Shown: positions 1 through 9,086, counted from the first letter of the stretch. The stretch: DNA of 64,000 nucleotides from Candidatus Accumulibacter affinis (GCA_016713625.1 JADJOT010000008.1:62001-126000); one strand, 5' to 3'. Translations and numbers: made by a program. Notes: a model not told the origin generated them from the letters alone.

Positions 1-470
1 CGGACGTGGTGACGCTGGCCAAGGGTCTGGGTGGTGGCGTGCCGATTGGCGCCTGTCTGGTGGCCGGCCAGGCGACCGGATTGTTCCAGCCCGGCAAACA
101 CGGTTCGACCTTCGGTGGCAATCAACTGGCGACCACCGCTGCCTTGACGACCATCGAAGTGATCGAGAGGGATGGCCTGATCGCCAATGCGGTCGCCGTT
201 GGTGCGCTGATCCGTGAGGGTCTGGCGCAGGCGCTGGCGGGTTGCCAGGGCCTGCTCGAGATACGTGGCCAGGGTCTGATGATCGGCATTGAGCTCGACC
301 GCGCCTGCGCTGAACTGGTGACCCTCGGCCTCGACGCTGGCCTGCTGATCAATGTCACCGCCGACAAGGTGGTGCGTCTGTTGCCGCCACTGACTTTCAG
401 TGCCGACGAAGGGCGCGAACTGGTGTCGCGCCTGGCGAAACTGATTCGCGATTTTCTCGCTGCTGCCTAA
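1..470 (+). CDS. argD: Acetylornithine aminotransferase, C-terminal part (5' end outside window)
   Basis: PLP-dependent class III aminotransferase of arginine synthesis, converting N-acetylglutamate semialdehyde to N-acetylornithine. The reading frame is already open at base 3, so the start lies upstream. The motif TLAKGLGGG near the beginning carries the lysine that binds PLP in this family, followed by PIGA and the STFGGNQLA segment of the fold. About 155 C-terminal residues are present, including the small domain that ends the protein. The stop is 9 bases before argF, which supports an argD-argF-argG operon. The related succinylornithine or ornithine aminotransferases cannot be fully excluded from this fragment, but the neighbours favour argD. 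Confidence 0.88.
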   Translation, partial: DVVTLAKGLGGGVPIGACLVAGQATGLFQPGKHGSTFGGNQLATTAALTTIEVIERDGLIANAVAVGALIREGLAQALAGCQGLLEIRGQGLMIGIELDRACAELVTLGLDAGLLINVTADKVVRLLPPLTFSADEGRELVSRLAKLIRDFLAAA

Positions 471-479
471 GAATCCGCC

Positions 480-1469
480 ATGGACCGCATAAAACACTTT
501 CTTCAGTTCAAGGACTGCACGCGCGCGGAGTTCGATTATCTCCTCGAACGTGCGCGCTGGATCAAGGCGGAGTTCAAGGCCTACCGCAAGTACTGGCCGC
601 TCAGCGATCGTACCCTGGTGATGATTTTCGAGAAAGCCAGTACCCGTACCCGCCTCTCCTTCGAGGCCGGTATGCAGCAGCTCGGTGGATCGGCGATTTA
701 CCTGAACAGCCGCGACTCACAGTTGCAGCGTGGCGAATCGGTCGAAGATGCGGCGCAGGTGATCTCGCGCATGAGCGACGTGGTGATGATCCGAACCTTC
801 GAGCAGGCAATCATCGAGCGCTTTGCAGCCAATTCGCGGGTGCCCGTGATCAACGGCCTGACCAACGAATATCATCCTTGCCAGATTCTCGCCGACATTT
901 TTACCTTGATCGAGCACCGCGGTCCGATTCAAGGCAAGACGGTGGCCTGGATCGGTGATTCGAACAATGTCTGCAATACCTGGCTGCAGGCCGCCGAGGT
1001 GCTTGATTTCAAGGTGCAGGTATCGACCCCGCCGGGCTACGAGGTGGCCGCCGAGCGAGCCGGTCTGCATGGTACCGACCACTTCGAACAGTTCGCCGAT
1101 CCGATGGACGCCGCCCGTCAGGCTGATCTGGTGACTACCGATGTGTGGACCTCGATGGGCTTCGAAGCCGAGAACGAGGAGCGTCGGCGTGCCTTTGCCG
1201 CCTGGCAGGTCGATACGGAGATGATGCGCGTCGCCCGTCCGGAGGCACTGTTCATGCACTGCCTGCCGGTGCACCGCGGTGAGGAGGTCTCGGCAGCGGT
1301 CATCGACGGACCGCGAAGCGTCGTCTGGGACGAAGCCGAGAACCGCATGCACACGCAGAAGGCGCTGCTGGAGTATCTGGTGCTCGGCCGCGTCGATGTT
1401 TCCGGGTTTGCTTCCGGGCCCACACCCGGGCCCACTCCAAAATCCAATTCAAGCAGGGAAATGCCATGA
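480..1469 (+). CDS. argF: Ornithine carbamoyltransferase
   Basis: Cytoplasmic enzyme joining carbamoyl phosphate to ornithine to give citrulline. The carbamoyl-phosphate motif STRTR is at residues 54-58, HPCQ at 132-135, the ornithine loop DVWTSMG at 221-227 and the catalytic HCLP at 260-263, so the active site is complete. At 329 residues it is about 20 longer than usual: after about residue 305 there is a Gly/Pro/Ser-rich tail, partly encoded by a short direct repeat of CGGGCCCAC. The stop overlaps the argG start as ATGA, so the two are probably translationally coupled. Confidence 0.96.
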   Translation: MDRIKHFLQFKDCTRAEFDYLLERARWIKAEFKAYRKYWPLSDRTLVMIFEKASTRTRLSFEAGMQQLGGSAIYLNSRDSQLQRGESVEDAAQVISRMSDVVMIRTFEQAIIERFAANSRVPVINGLTNEYHPCQILADIFTLIEHRGPIQGKTVAWIGDSNNVCNTWLQAAEVLDFKVQVSTPPGYEVAAERAGLHGTDHFEQFADPMDAARQADLVTTDVWTSMGFEAENEERRRAFAAWQVDTEMMRVARPEALFMHCLPVHRGEEVSAAVIDGPRSVVWDEAENRMHTQKALLEYLVLGRVDVSGFASGPTPGPTPKSNSSREMP

Positions 1470-2695
1470 GCGACATCAAGAAGGCCGTCCTCGCCTATTC
1501 GGGCGGCCTCGACACCTCAGTGATCCTCAAGTGGTTGCAGGATACCTATCAGTGCGAGGTGGTGACTTTCACTGCCGACCTCGGTCAGGGCGACGAACTC
1601 GAGGCAGCACGCCCGAAGGCGCTGCAGTTCGGCATCACGCCGGAGAACATTTATATCGAGGATCTGCGAGAGGAGTTCGTCCGCGACTTCGTTTTTCCGA
1701 TGTTTCGAGCCAACACGGTGTACGAGGGCGAGTATCTGCTCGGCACTTCGATCGCGCGGCCGCTGATCGCCAAACGGATGATCGAGATTGCCAATTTCAC
1801 CGGTGCCGAAGCGGTGGCGCATGGTGCCACTGGCAAGGGCAACGACCAGGTCCGTTTCGAACTCGGAGCGTATGCGCTGCGGCCGGACATCCGGATCATC
1901 GCTCCCTGGCGCGAGTGGGATCTGCTGTCGCGCGAGAAGCTGCTGGCCTATGCCGAACGCCATGGCATTCCGGTCGAGATGAAACACCGGCAGGGCGGCT
2001 CGCCCTATTCGATGGACGCCAACCTGTTGCACATCAGCTACGAGGGCCGTCATCTGGAAGACCCGGCAGCCGAGGCCGAGGAGTCGATGTGGCGGTGGAC
2101 GGTGTCGCCGGAAGCGGCACCCGATGCTGCCGAGTATGTCGATCTCGAATTCGCTAAGGGGGACCTGGTGGCGATCAATGGCCAGCGCATGCCGGCTCAC
2201 GAACTGCTGGCCATGCTCAACCAGCTCGGCGGCAAGCATGGTATCGGGCGCATCGACCTGGTCGAGAATCGTTACGTCGGCATGAAGTCGCGCGGTTGTT
2301 ACGAAACCCCCGGCGGTACGATCCTGCTGCCGGCGCACCGGGCGATCGAGTCGATCACCCTCGACCGTGAGGTCGCGCATCTGAAGGACGACCTGATGCC
2401 GCGCTACGCCAGCCTGATCTACAACGGCTACTGGTGGAGCCCGGAGCGCCGTGCTGTGCAGACGCTGATCGACCACACCCAGCAGTCGGTGAACGGCTGG
2501 GTGCGCGTCAAGCTCTACAAGGGCAACGTCATCGTCGTCGGCCGCGATTCGCAGACCGACTCGCTGTTTGACTCGACGATCGCCACCTTCGAGGACGATG
2601 CCGGTGCCTACGACCACAGGGACGCTGGCGGTTTCATCAAGCTGAACGCGCTGCGCATGCGCATCGCGGCCAATCTGGCGAGTCGCAAGAGCTGA
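1466..2695 (+). CDS. argG: Argininosuccinate synthase
   Basis: ATP-dependent ligation of citrulline and aspartate to argininosuccinate, the penultimate step of arginine synthesis. The N-terminal PP-loop AYSGGLDTS (residues 10-18) binds ATP. The length of 409 residues is normal for the type 1 family. The start ATG overlaps the argF stop by four bases. No argH is seen downstream; the next gene is unrelated. Confidence 0.97.
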   Translation: MSDIKKAVLAYSGGLDTSVILKWLQDTYQCEVVTFTADLGQGDELEAARPKALQFGITPENIYIEDLREEFVRDFVFPMFRANTVYEGEYLLGTSIARPLIAKRMIEIANFTGAEAVAHGATGKGNDQVRFELGAYALRPDIRIIAPWREWDLLSREKLLAYAERHGIPVEMKHRQGGSPYSMDANLLHISYEGRHLEDPAAEAEESMWRWTVSPEAAPDAAEYVDLEFAKGDLVAINGQRMPAHELLAMLNQLGGKHGIGRIDLVENRYVGMKSRGCYETPGGTILLPAHRAIESITLDREVAHLKDDLMPRYASLIYNGYWWSPERRAVQTLIDHTQQSVNGWVRVKLYKGNVIVVGRDSQTDSLFDSTIATFEDDAGAYDHRDAGGFIKLNALRMRIAANLASRKS

Positions 2696-2712
2696 CCGAG
2701 GAGAGTCCGTCG

Positions 2713-2922
2713 ATGTTCGGGCTGACGGAAGAGCAGATTTCGGAATTCGGAATGACTTTCGGTGTTGGTGCCTTCATGCTCTTCATGCTGTTCATCATCG
2801 GTGAGATCGCCTGGAAGTCCAAGGCCGGAAAAAGCGGCACGGTCGTGCTGTTTTTTGTCTTGTCGTTTGGCATGCTGGGTTTCATTACCAAGACGATCCT
2901 CGAAAAATTCTGGAGAATGTGA
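2713..2922 (+). CDS. Small membrane protein, DUF2788 family
   Basis: A 69-residue protein with two predicted membrane helices (about residues 14-33 and 44-62) separated by a short basic loop (KSKAGKSG). It resembles the DUF2788 family of small proteins in beta- and gammaproteobacteria, whose function is unknown to me. A GAGGAGAG ribosome site lies just before the ATG. It starts 17 bases after argG and its stop overlaps the region of the next start, so it may be co-transcribed with both. No function is proposed. Confidence 0.72.
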   Translation: MFGLTEEQISEFGMTFGVGAFMLFMLFIIGEIAWKSKAGKSGTVVLFFVLSFGMLGFITKTILEKFWRM

Positions 2923-2924
2923 AC

Positions 2925-3236
2925 ATGTCGAAATTTGCTCAGGTCAGCGTCGTCAAGCAGGCCAATGTCTACTTCGACGGCAAGTGTGTCAGCCACACCA
3001 TCCTGCTGGCAGACGGCAGCCGCAAAACGCTCGGGGTCATCCTGCCATCGACGTTGCGCTTCACGACCGGCGCGCGAGAAGTCATGGAGGGGGTCGGCGG
3101 CAGTTGTCGCGTTCGCCGCGAGGGCGAAAGCGCGTGGACTACCTACGGTGCGGGCGAGTCGTTCGCCGTGCCGGCCAATTCATCGTTCGAGATTGCCTGC
3201 GATGAGGCTTATCATTACGTCTGTCATTTCGGCTAG
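2925..3236 (+). CDS. ppnP: Pyrimidine/purine nucleoside phosphorylase, cupin fold (PpnP/DUF1255)
   Basis: A 103-residue single-domain cupin resembling E. coli PpnP (YaiE), which phosphorolyses several nucleosides to the free base and ribose 1-phosphate. Matching features are the N-terminal NVYFDGKCVS segment, LGVILPSTLRFTTGAREVME in the first strands, and GESFAVPANSSFE near the end. The ATG at 2925 is chosen over an in-frame GTG at 2919 because the GGAG at 2912-2915 is well spaced only for the ATG. Function is inferred from family resemblance. Confidence 0.82.
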   Translation: MSKFAQVSVVKQANVYFDGKCVSHTILLADGSRKTLGVILPSTLRFTTGAREVMEGVGGSCRVRREGESAWTTYGAGESFAVPANSSFEIACDEAYHYVCHFG

Positions 3237-3253
3237 AGTGGGCGCTGCGGGTC

Positions 3254-3270
3254 GCGCCGGTAGCCGGCGC
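3254..3270. terminator. GC-rich stem-loop after ppnP (possible weak terminator)
   Basis: A 7-bp perfect GC stem (3254-3260 with 3264-3270) around a 3-base loop, 17 bases after the ppnP stop. No U-tract follows, so it is at best a weak or Rho-assisted terminator or a 3'-end stabiliser. Confidence 0.25.
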
Positions 3271-3355
3271 CTCGCCGTCGAACCTTGCCTGCTGGTACTT
3301 GCCGTGCCAGACTGAAGCCACCGATCTTCCCGACAACTTCTCAACCGGACGTCCA

Positions 3356-3850
3356 ATGCCTTCATTCGATTTTTCTTCAGAGGCCGACATGGCTGCGCTG
3401 CATAACGCGATCGACGTGACCCGGCGGGCCATCGACAACCGTTACGACTTCAAGGGGACCAGCGCCAAGGTCGAGTTGAACGAGAAGGACAGCCTGATCA
3501 CCCTCTACGGCGACTCCGATTTCCAGCTCGGCCAGATCAAGGACCTGCTCTTTCCAGCCATGGAGAAGAAGGAGAAGGAAAGCACCAAGCGACTCGAGGA
3601 TCGGCCCGTACAGCGGGTCTCCGGCAACAAGGTCAAGCAGGAACTGAAGATCCGGATTGGTATCGAGTCGGAGTTGGCGAAGAAGATCGTCAAACTGATC
3701 AAGGATTCAAAACTCAAGGTACAGGCCTCGATCCAGGGGGACGCTGTGCGCGTCAGCGGCGCCAAGCGCGATGAACTGCAGACCTGTATCGCCACCGTCA
3801 CCAAGGCGATTACCGACTTTCCGATCAAGTACGGTAATTTTCGCGACTGA
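3356..3850 (+). CDS. YajQ-family nucleotide-binding protein
   Basis: A 164-residue protein of the YajQ family, which folds as two RNP-like domains. Some members bind cyclic di-GMP or nucleic acid. The signature MPSFDFSSEADM at the N-terminus, YDFKGTSAKVE, the RIGIESELAKKIVKLIK block and the final KYGNFRD are all typical. The frame is open upstream to a TTG at 3299, but the family start MPSFD at 3356 gives the normal length. The SNF2 gene begins 5 bases after its stop. The ligand here cannot be told from sequence. Confidence 0.9.
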   Translation: MPSFDFSSEADMAALHNAIDVTRRAIDNRYDFKGTSAKVELNEKDSLITLYGDSDFQLGQIKDLLFPAMEKKEKESTKRLEDRPVQRVSGNKVKQELKIRIGIESELAKKIVKLIKDSKLKVQASIQGDAVRVSGAKRDELQTCIATVTKAITDFPIKYGNFRD

Positions 3851-3855
3851 TTGCG

Positions 3856-6800
3856 GTGACTGCCGGCAAGGCCTGCATGCCCCTCAAGCCCGTGGACGAT
3901 GCCCTGTCGGTGGCCAGGGCTGATCCTGGAATGCTCTCCTGGAGCGAAGAGTTGCGGCGGGTGGCCGTGGCGGTCAGCAAAAAGGACCGCAATCCCGCAG
4001 CCAGTCGCCAGCAGCTCTTCTATCTCCTGCAGTGGACTGCGGATGCCCGCGGCTTTGGGGTAACGGTCCACAAGGGCCGTGATCCCGAAAGTTCCGAAGA
4101 ACTGTGGACGATCGATCGCGCACTGAGCAAGCCGCCACGTTTTGTCAGCGACGAGGACCGCCCGATCCTGCGTCTGCTGTGGGCCGAGCGGTCTTTCGAC
4201 ACCGGTCTGCGTGCCTTTGGTCTCGGGCCGAAGAGCGGCAGCGAGGTGCTCCAACTGATGGCCGAGAGTGGCCGTCTGTGTCGCAAGGATGACTGCCTCC
4301 CCTTGCGACTGGCTGCAGGGCGCCCAGCCACGGTCAGCTGGCGGGCCAGTAGCGATGGGCGCCAGTTGCCGGTGCTGCAGCCTGAACCGGCAGGTGGCCT
4401 GGTCATCCCCCTGCCACAGCCGTGGTACGTCGATCTGGAGAGGCACCAGATCGGTCCCTTGCGGGTGGGCGGCAATCCAGCCGTCGTCGCGCGGCTGTTC
4501 TCTTTGCCGCCGTTGTCGGTGACCGCGGCGGCGCTGGTTTGCGAAGCGCTGGCCGAACCGGCGCGCGACCTGCCCCGAGACCCGGAGCATGCCAGCGTCA
4601 GCATGCGCACGATCGTTGCCGACCCGCTAGCGATACTGCGGCTGCAGACGCTGAAGACGCATGGCAATCGCGGTTGGCGTGAATACTCGGCCAGCTTTGG
4701 GGGCGGTCCATTTGACGTCGCCCTGCCGGTTTTCCGTTATGCCGATGTCGAGGTGATACCCGACGACATGCGGGACTTCTCGACTCTGGGCAGCGGCGAG
4801 ATGGTCCGCATCGAGCGTCAGCGCGTGCTCGAAGGGCAGTTGATGGACGAGTTGGCAGGTGCCGGCCTGGATAAAATCTCGGGTTACGTCCTGCACACCT
4901 TCGGCCGTCCACCGGACAACGCCTACGGACTGGCACATGAAGGTTGCTGGGCTGCTTTCATGCGTGATGAACTGGCCTATCTGCGCGCTGCCGGCTGGCA
5001 GGTGGTGTTCGCCGATGATTTTCGGCATCGCCTGCTCGAGGTCGAGGCCTGGGATGCTGACCTCGTCGAGGCGGAAGGTGGCTGGTTCGATCTTGACATG
5101 GGAATCATCGTCGAAGGCGAGCGGCTGCCGCTGGCCCCTCTGCTCGCGGCCCTGTTCCGGCGTGACGGGCGTTGGCTTGACCCAGCGCTGCTCGCCCAGA
5201 TTGCCGACGCGGAGATGATCGAGCTAGTGACACCGGCCAGTCTGCGCGTGCGTGCGCCAGCCTGGCGCCTGAAGCCGCTGGCGGCAACGCTGATTGATCT
5301 CTTCGATGGTTTCCACGGCGGCAACAGTCTGCGTCTGTCGCGCTTCGATGCGCCGCGTCTGGTGGAACTCAACGATAGCAGTCGCTGGCAGTTCCGGGGG
5401 CAGAGTGATGTGCTGGCGCTTGCCGAGCAGTTGACTGCAGCACAGGGGATCAGCCACATCGATCCGCCTGTCGGACTGGGCCTTGAACTGCGCCACTACC
5501 AGACCGAAGGACTGGCCTGGCTGCAATTCCTGCGCCAACAGAATCTTGCCGGAATCCTCGCCGACGACATGGGTCTGGGGAAAACGGCCCAGACGCTGGC
5601 ACATCTGCTGCTTGAAAAGGAAGCCGGGCGGCTTGATCGCCCAGCCCTGATCGTTCTGCCAACCTCGCTGATTTTCAACTGGAAGAATGAGGCGGCGCGT
5701 TTTGCACCCGGTCTGTCGATTCTTTCCTTGCACGGCCCGGAACGTAAGAGCCGTTTTTCCGAAATCGTCGAGCACGACGTGGTTTTGACGACCTACCCGC
5801 TGCTCTGGCGTGATGCTGCCGAGCTGACCCGGCACCGCTACCATCTGTTGATTCTCGACGAAGCGCAAACGGTAAAGAACGCGCGTAGCCAGGGTGCCGA
5901 AGTGGTCCGCCGGATCGTCGCCAGGCACCGTCTGTGTTTGACCGGAACGCCGTTGGAGAACCACCTGGGCGAGCTGTGGAGTCAGTTCGATTTCCTGTTG
6001 CCGGGCTTTCTTGGCAGTAATCAGACCTTTACCAAGTACTGGCGGACACCGATCGAAAAGCTGGGAGACACGCGCCGGCGTGACCTGCTGGCCAGCCGTG
6101 TTCGCCCATTCATCCTGCGCCGCAAGAAGGAAGAGGTGGCGCGCGAGTTGCCGCCAAAGACGATCATCGTGCGCAAGGTGGAACTGGTCGGTAGCCAGCG
6201 CGATCTGTACGAAACCGTGCGCGTGGCGATGGACGAGAAGGTGCGCGAAGAGATTGCCAGCAAGGGTTTCAACCGTAGTCAGATTGTCATCCTGGACGCC
6301 TTGCTGAAACTGCGCCAGGTCTGCTGCGATCCGCGTCTGGTCAAGGCCAGGTCCGCGCAAAAGGTCAAGGAGCGCGCCAAGCTGGATCTGTTGATGACCA
6401 TGCTGCCGGAGCAGGTCGAGGAGGGTCGGCGCATCCTGTTGTTCTCGCAGTTCACCAGCATGCTGGAACTGATCGAAAGGGAACTCAAACTTGCCGGCCT
6501 GGGCTACGTCATTCTCACCGGCGAAACCAGGGACCGCGAGGAGCAGGTGCGGCGTTTTCAGGCAGAGGAAGTGCCGATATTCCTGATCAGTCTGAGGGCT
6601 GGTGGCGTCGGACTCAACCTTACCGCGGCCGACACGGTCATTCATTATGATCCCTGGTGGAATCCCGCGGCGGAGAACCAGGCCACCGATCGTGCGCATC
6701 GCCTCGGTCAGGACAAGCCGGTATTTGTGTACAAATTGATCGTCGCCGGCAGCATCGAGGAGAAGATCCTCGCCTTGCAGGAACGTAAGGCGGAACTCGC

Positions 6801-6888
6801 CGAACGTATTCTGTCGGCCGACCGTGGGGTCGACGCCAAGTTCGGTCGCGACGATATCGCGGCGCTGTTTGCACCCTTACCGGGCTGA
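3856..6888 (+). CDS. SNF2-family DNA-dependent ATPase (DEAD/DEAH-box helicase fold)
   Basis: A 1010-residue protein with a long N-terminal region (about 1-520) and a C-terminal Swi2/Snf2 motor. Visible motifs: Walker A in ADDMGLGKTAQ (about residue 570), DEAQ Walker B in LILDEAQTVKN (about 665), LTGTPLENHLGELWSQFDFL, and the helicase-C block ending DRAHRLGQDKPVFVYKL (about 945). Such proteins translocate on DNA and remodel protein-DNA complexes; HepA/RapA is a distant relative. The start is a GTG at 3856; an in-frame ATG at 3877 is an alternative. I cannot assign the N-terminal region. No restriction or defence genes adjoin it, so a housekeeping role is likelier than phage defence. Confidence 0.88.
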   Translation: MTAGKACMPLKPVDDALSVARADPGMLSWSEELRRVAVAVSKKDRNPAASRQQLFYLLQWTADARGFGVTVHKGRDPESSEELWTIDRALSKPPRFVSDEDRPILRLLWAERSFDTGLRAFGLGPKSGSEVLQLMAESGRLCRKDDCLPLRLAAGRPATVSWRASSDGRQLPVLQPEPAGGLVIPLPQPWYVDLERHQIGPLRVGGNPAVVARLFSLPPLSVTAAALVCEALAEPARDLPRDPEHASVSMRTIVADPLAILRLQTLKTHGNRGWREYSASFGGGPFDVALPVFRYADVEVIPDDMRDFSTLGSGEMVRIERQRVLEGQLMDELAGAGLDKISGYVLHTFGRPPDNAYGLAHEGCWAAFMRDELAYLRAAGWQVVFADDFRHRLLEVEAWDADLVEAEGGWFDLDMGIIVEGERLPLAPLLAALFRRDGRWLDPALLAQIADAEMIELVTPASLRVRAPAWRLKPLAATLIDLFDGFHGGNSLRLSRFDAPRLVELNDSSRWQFRGQSDVLALAEQLTAAQGISHIDPPVGLGLELRHYQTEGLAWLQFLRQQNLAGILADDMGLGKTAQTLAHLLLEKEAGRLDRPALIVLPTSLIFNWKNEAARFAPGLSILSLHGPERKSRFSEIVEHDVVLTTYPLLWRDAAELTRHRYHLLILDEAQTVKNARSQGAEVVRRIVARHRLCLTGTPLENHLGELWSQFDFLLPGFLGSNQTFTKYWRTPIEKLGDTRRRDLLASRVRPFILRRKKEEVARELPPKTIIVRKVELVGSQRDLYETVRVAMDEKVREEIASKGFNRSQIVILDALLKLRQVCCDPRLVKARSAQKVKERAKLDLLMTMLPEQVEEGRRILLFSQFTSMLELIERELKLAGLGYVILTGETRDREEQVRRFQAEEVPIFLISLRAGGVGLNLTAADTVIHYDPWWNPAAENQATDRAHRLGQDKPVFVYKLIVAGSIEEKILALQERKAELAERILSADRGVDAKFGRDDIAALFAPLPG

Positions 6889-6983
6889 AAGGCAACTCTC
6901 GGAGATCTCACCGCGTGGGCGCGCAGCCGAGCATTGACGTCGCTGACGTGATGGCCACTCGCCGCTGCCTGGGTCATTCGCTG

Positions 6984-6992
6984 TGCTAGAAT
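6984..6992 (+). promoter_or_regulatory. Candidate extended -10 promoter for thrS operon
   Basis: TGCTAGAAT is an extended -10 element (TGn plus TAGAAT, 6987-6992). No good -35 lies at the normal spacing. It would start transcription near 6999, giving a leader of about 140 bases before thrS that contains the hairpin at 7093. Confidence 0.35.
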
Positions 6993-7092
6993 CACGGACT
7001 TGCGGGCGGGGCCTTCGAGCGCTTGCGCTGATGTGGACGGTGCCCGCGCCGATGCCATCCGGCGCGCTCTGCGCTGCCCTCCAGGCATCTAC

Positions 7093-7117
7093 AAGCCAGA
7101 GCTGGCCTCTGGCTTTT
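7093..7117 (+). terminator. Intrinsic-terminator-like hairpin in the thrS leader
   Basis: Perfect 9-bp stem (7093-7101 with 7107-7115) with a CTGGC loop, ending in a T4 run, only 23 bases before the thrS ATG. Its position inside the leader of an aminoacyl-tRNA synthetase operon suggests attenuation or translational control. The U-tract is short. I found no leader peptide with clustered threonine codons. Confidence 0.5.
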
Positions 7118-7140
7118 CCATTTCTTGCTGAGGTTGCGAT

Positions 7141-9057
7141 ATGCTGCTTGTCACCCTACCTGATGGATCCCAAAGGGAGTTCGCGCAGCCGGTCACGGTT
7201 GCCGAGGTTGCCCAAAGCATCGGCGCGGGGCTGGCGCGCGCCGCCCTGGCGGGCAAGGTTGACGGCCGTCTGGTCGATACTTCCTACTGCATCGCCAGTG
7301 ACGTGCAACTGGGCATCATCACCGAGAAGGATCCCGAGGGTCTGCAGGTCATCCGCCACTCGATGGCGCACCTGATGGCTTACGCGGTCAAGGAACTCTT
7401 TCCGGCGGCACAGGTGACCATCGGTCCGGTCATCGAGAATGGCTTCTACTACGACTTCGCTTACGCGCGGCCCTTCACGCTCGAGGACCTGGCGGCGATC
7501 GAAAAGCGCATGGCCGAACTCGCCCGACGTGACCTGCCCGTGCAGCGCGAGGTCTGGCAGCGCGACGACGCCATCGCCTTCTTCCGGTCGATTGGCGAGC
7601 AATACAAGGCGGAACTGATCGATGCGATCCCGCAGGGTCAGGAGGTCTCGCTGTATCGCGAGGGCGACTTCGTCGACCTCTGCCGTGGTCCGCACGTGCC
7701 TTCGACGGGCAAGCTGAAGGTATTCAAGTTGATGAAGCTGGCTGGTGCCTACTGGCGCGGCGACCAGCGCAACGAGCAACTGCAGCGGATCTACGGGACG
7801 GCGTGGGTGCGCAAGGAGGATCAGGAGTCCTATCTGCACATGCTTGAAGAGGCCGAAAAGCGCGACCATCGCAAGCTCGGTCGGCAACTGGATCTCTTTC
7901 ACCTGCAGGACGAGGCGCCGGGAATGGTGTTCTGGCATCCCAAGGGATGGACGATCTGGCAGGAAGTCGAGCAGTACCTGCGGCGGGTGTTGAGCCGTAA
8001 CGGCTATTGTGAGGTGAAGACGCCGATGATCATGGACCGCTCCCTGTGGGAACGCTCCGGGCATTGGCAGAACTACGCTGAACACATGTTCACCACCGCG
8101 TCCGAAAATCGCGACTATGCGATCAAGCCGATGAACTGCCCTGGCCACATCCAGATCTTCAACAAAGGCTTGCGCAGCTACCGTGATTTGCCCTTGCGTC
8201 TGGCCGAATTCGGTTCGTGTCATCGCAACGAGCCGTCGGGGGCGCTGCACGGGATCATGCGCGTACGTGCCTTCGTCCAGGATGACGCCCACATTTTTTG
8301 TACCGAAGCCCAGGTTTTGCCGGAAACCGCTGCTTTTATTGATCTTCTGCAACAGATCTATGCCGATTTCGGGTTTACCGAGATTCTCGTGAAGCTGTCC
8401 ACGCGTCCCGAAAAACGCATCGGCTCCGACGAGGTCTGGGACCGGGCCGAAGCGGCTCTTGCGGCAGCGTTGGCGGCCAAGGAACTGAGCTACGATCTGC
8501 AGCCCGGCGAAGGCGCCTTCTACGGGCCGAAGATCGAGTTCTCACTCAAGGATTGTCTTGGCCGGGTCTGGCAGTGTGGCACCTTGCAGCTTGATTTTGC
8601 GCTGCCCGAGCGCCTCGATGCGCACTATGTCGGCGAGGACAACGAGCGACACATCCCGGTGATGCTGCATCGGGCGATCCTCGGTTCGCTGGAGCGTTTC
8701 ATCGGGATTCTCGTCGAACATTATGCCGGAGCCATGCCTCTCTGGCTTGCGCCAATGCAGGTCGTGGTGCTCAATATTTCCGAGAAGCAAAGTCAGTACG
8801 CCGAGCAGGTGGCGGCCACCCTGCGCGCCGCTGGTCTGCGGGTTGAGGCGGATTTGCGAAACGAGAAAATTACCTTTAAAATACGTGAACATAGCTTGAA
8901 CAAGCTGCCCTATCAGATCGTCGTCGGCGACAAGGAAGTGGCAGCCAATCTGGTGGCCGTGCGAACACGCGGGGGTCGGGACCTGGGGCAAATGTCCCTC
9001 GAGGCGCTGACCAGGCAACTTCTTGAGGAAGTTGCAGCGCGTAGTGGCACGGCTTAA
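7141..9057 (+). CDS. thrS: Threonyl-tRNA synthetase
   Basis: Charges tRNA-Thr. The full 638-residue architecture is present: TGS domain (1-61), editing domain with the RHSMAHLMAYA histidines (about 73-83) and a second metal segment near DLCRGPHV, class II catalytic core with the zinc cysteine in KPMNCPGH, QDDAHIFC and VMLHRAILGS, and a C-terminal anticodon-binding domain. The frame agrees with the family start MLLVTLPDG. First gene of the operon running to merR; infC follows after 26 bases. Confidence 0.98.
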   Translation: MLLVTLPDGSQREFAQPVTVAEVAQSIGAGLARAALAGKVDGRLVDTSYCIASDVQLGIITEKDPEGLQVIRHSMAHLMAYAVKELFPAAQVTIGPVIENGFYYDFAYARPFTLEDLAAIEKRMAELARRDLPVQREVWQRDDAIAFFRSIGEQYKAELIDAIPQGQEVSLYREGDFVDLCRGPHVPSTGKLKVFKLMKLAGAYWRGDQRNEQLQRIYGTAWVRKEDQESYLHMLEEAEKRDHRKLGRQLDLFHLQDEAPGMVFWHPKGWTIWQEVEQYLRRVLSRNGYCEVKTPMIMDRSLWERSGHWQNYAEHMFTTASENRDYAIKPMNCPGHIQIFNKGLRSYRDLPLRLAEFGSCHRNEPSGALHGIMRVRAFVQDDAHIFCTEAQVLPETAAFIDLLQQIYADFGFTEILVKLSTRPEKRIGSDEVWDRAEAALAAALAAKELSYDLQPGEGAFYGPKIEFSLKDCLGRVWQCGTLQLDFALPERLDAHYVGEDNERHIPVMLHRAILGSLERFIGILVEHYAGAMPLWLAPMQVVVLNISEKQSQYAEQVAATLRAAGLRVEADLRNEKITFKIREHSLNKLPYQIVVGDKEVAANLVAVRTRGGRDLGQMSLEALTRQLLEEVAARSGTA

Positions 9058-9070
9058 CTTTTGTCGAAAC

Positions 9071-9086
9071 AAGGAGCGGAGCCATC
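9071..9086 (+). promoter_or_regulatory. Strong Shine-Dalgarno deciding an AUC start for infC
   Basis: AAGGAG at 9071-9076 lies seven bases before the ATC at 9084. The first in-frame ATG (9174) would remove 30 conserved residues and has no comparable site. This combination is what identifies the non-canonical start. Confidence 0.75.

Noticed and set aside
5224..6699. 491-codon open frame antisense to the SNF2 gene
   Set aside because: Same effect of codon bias in GC-rich DNA. No domain is visible and the sense gene has clear motifs. Similar long antisense frames in argG, thrS, pheT and pyk are rejected for the same reason.
3856..6888. SNF2 gene as part of a phage-defence island
   Set aside because: Neighbours are YajQ and thrS with no nuclease, methylase, or other defence gene, and nothing suggests mobility.
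7030..7141. Leader peptide for thrS attenuation
   Set aside because: The frame starting at 7030 has only two threonine codons before the hairpin and does not end before thrS.
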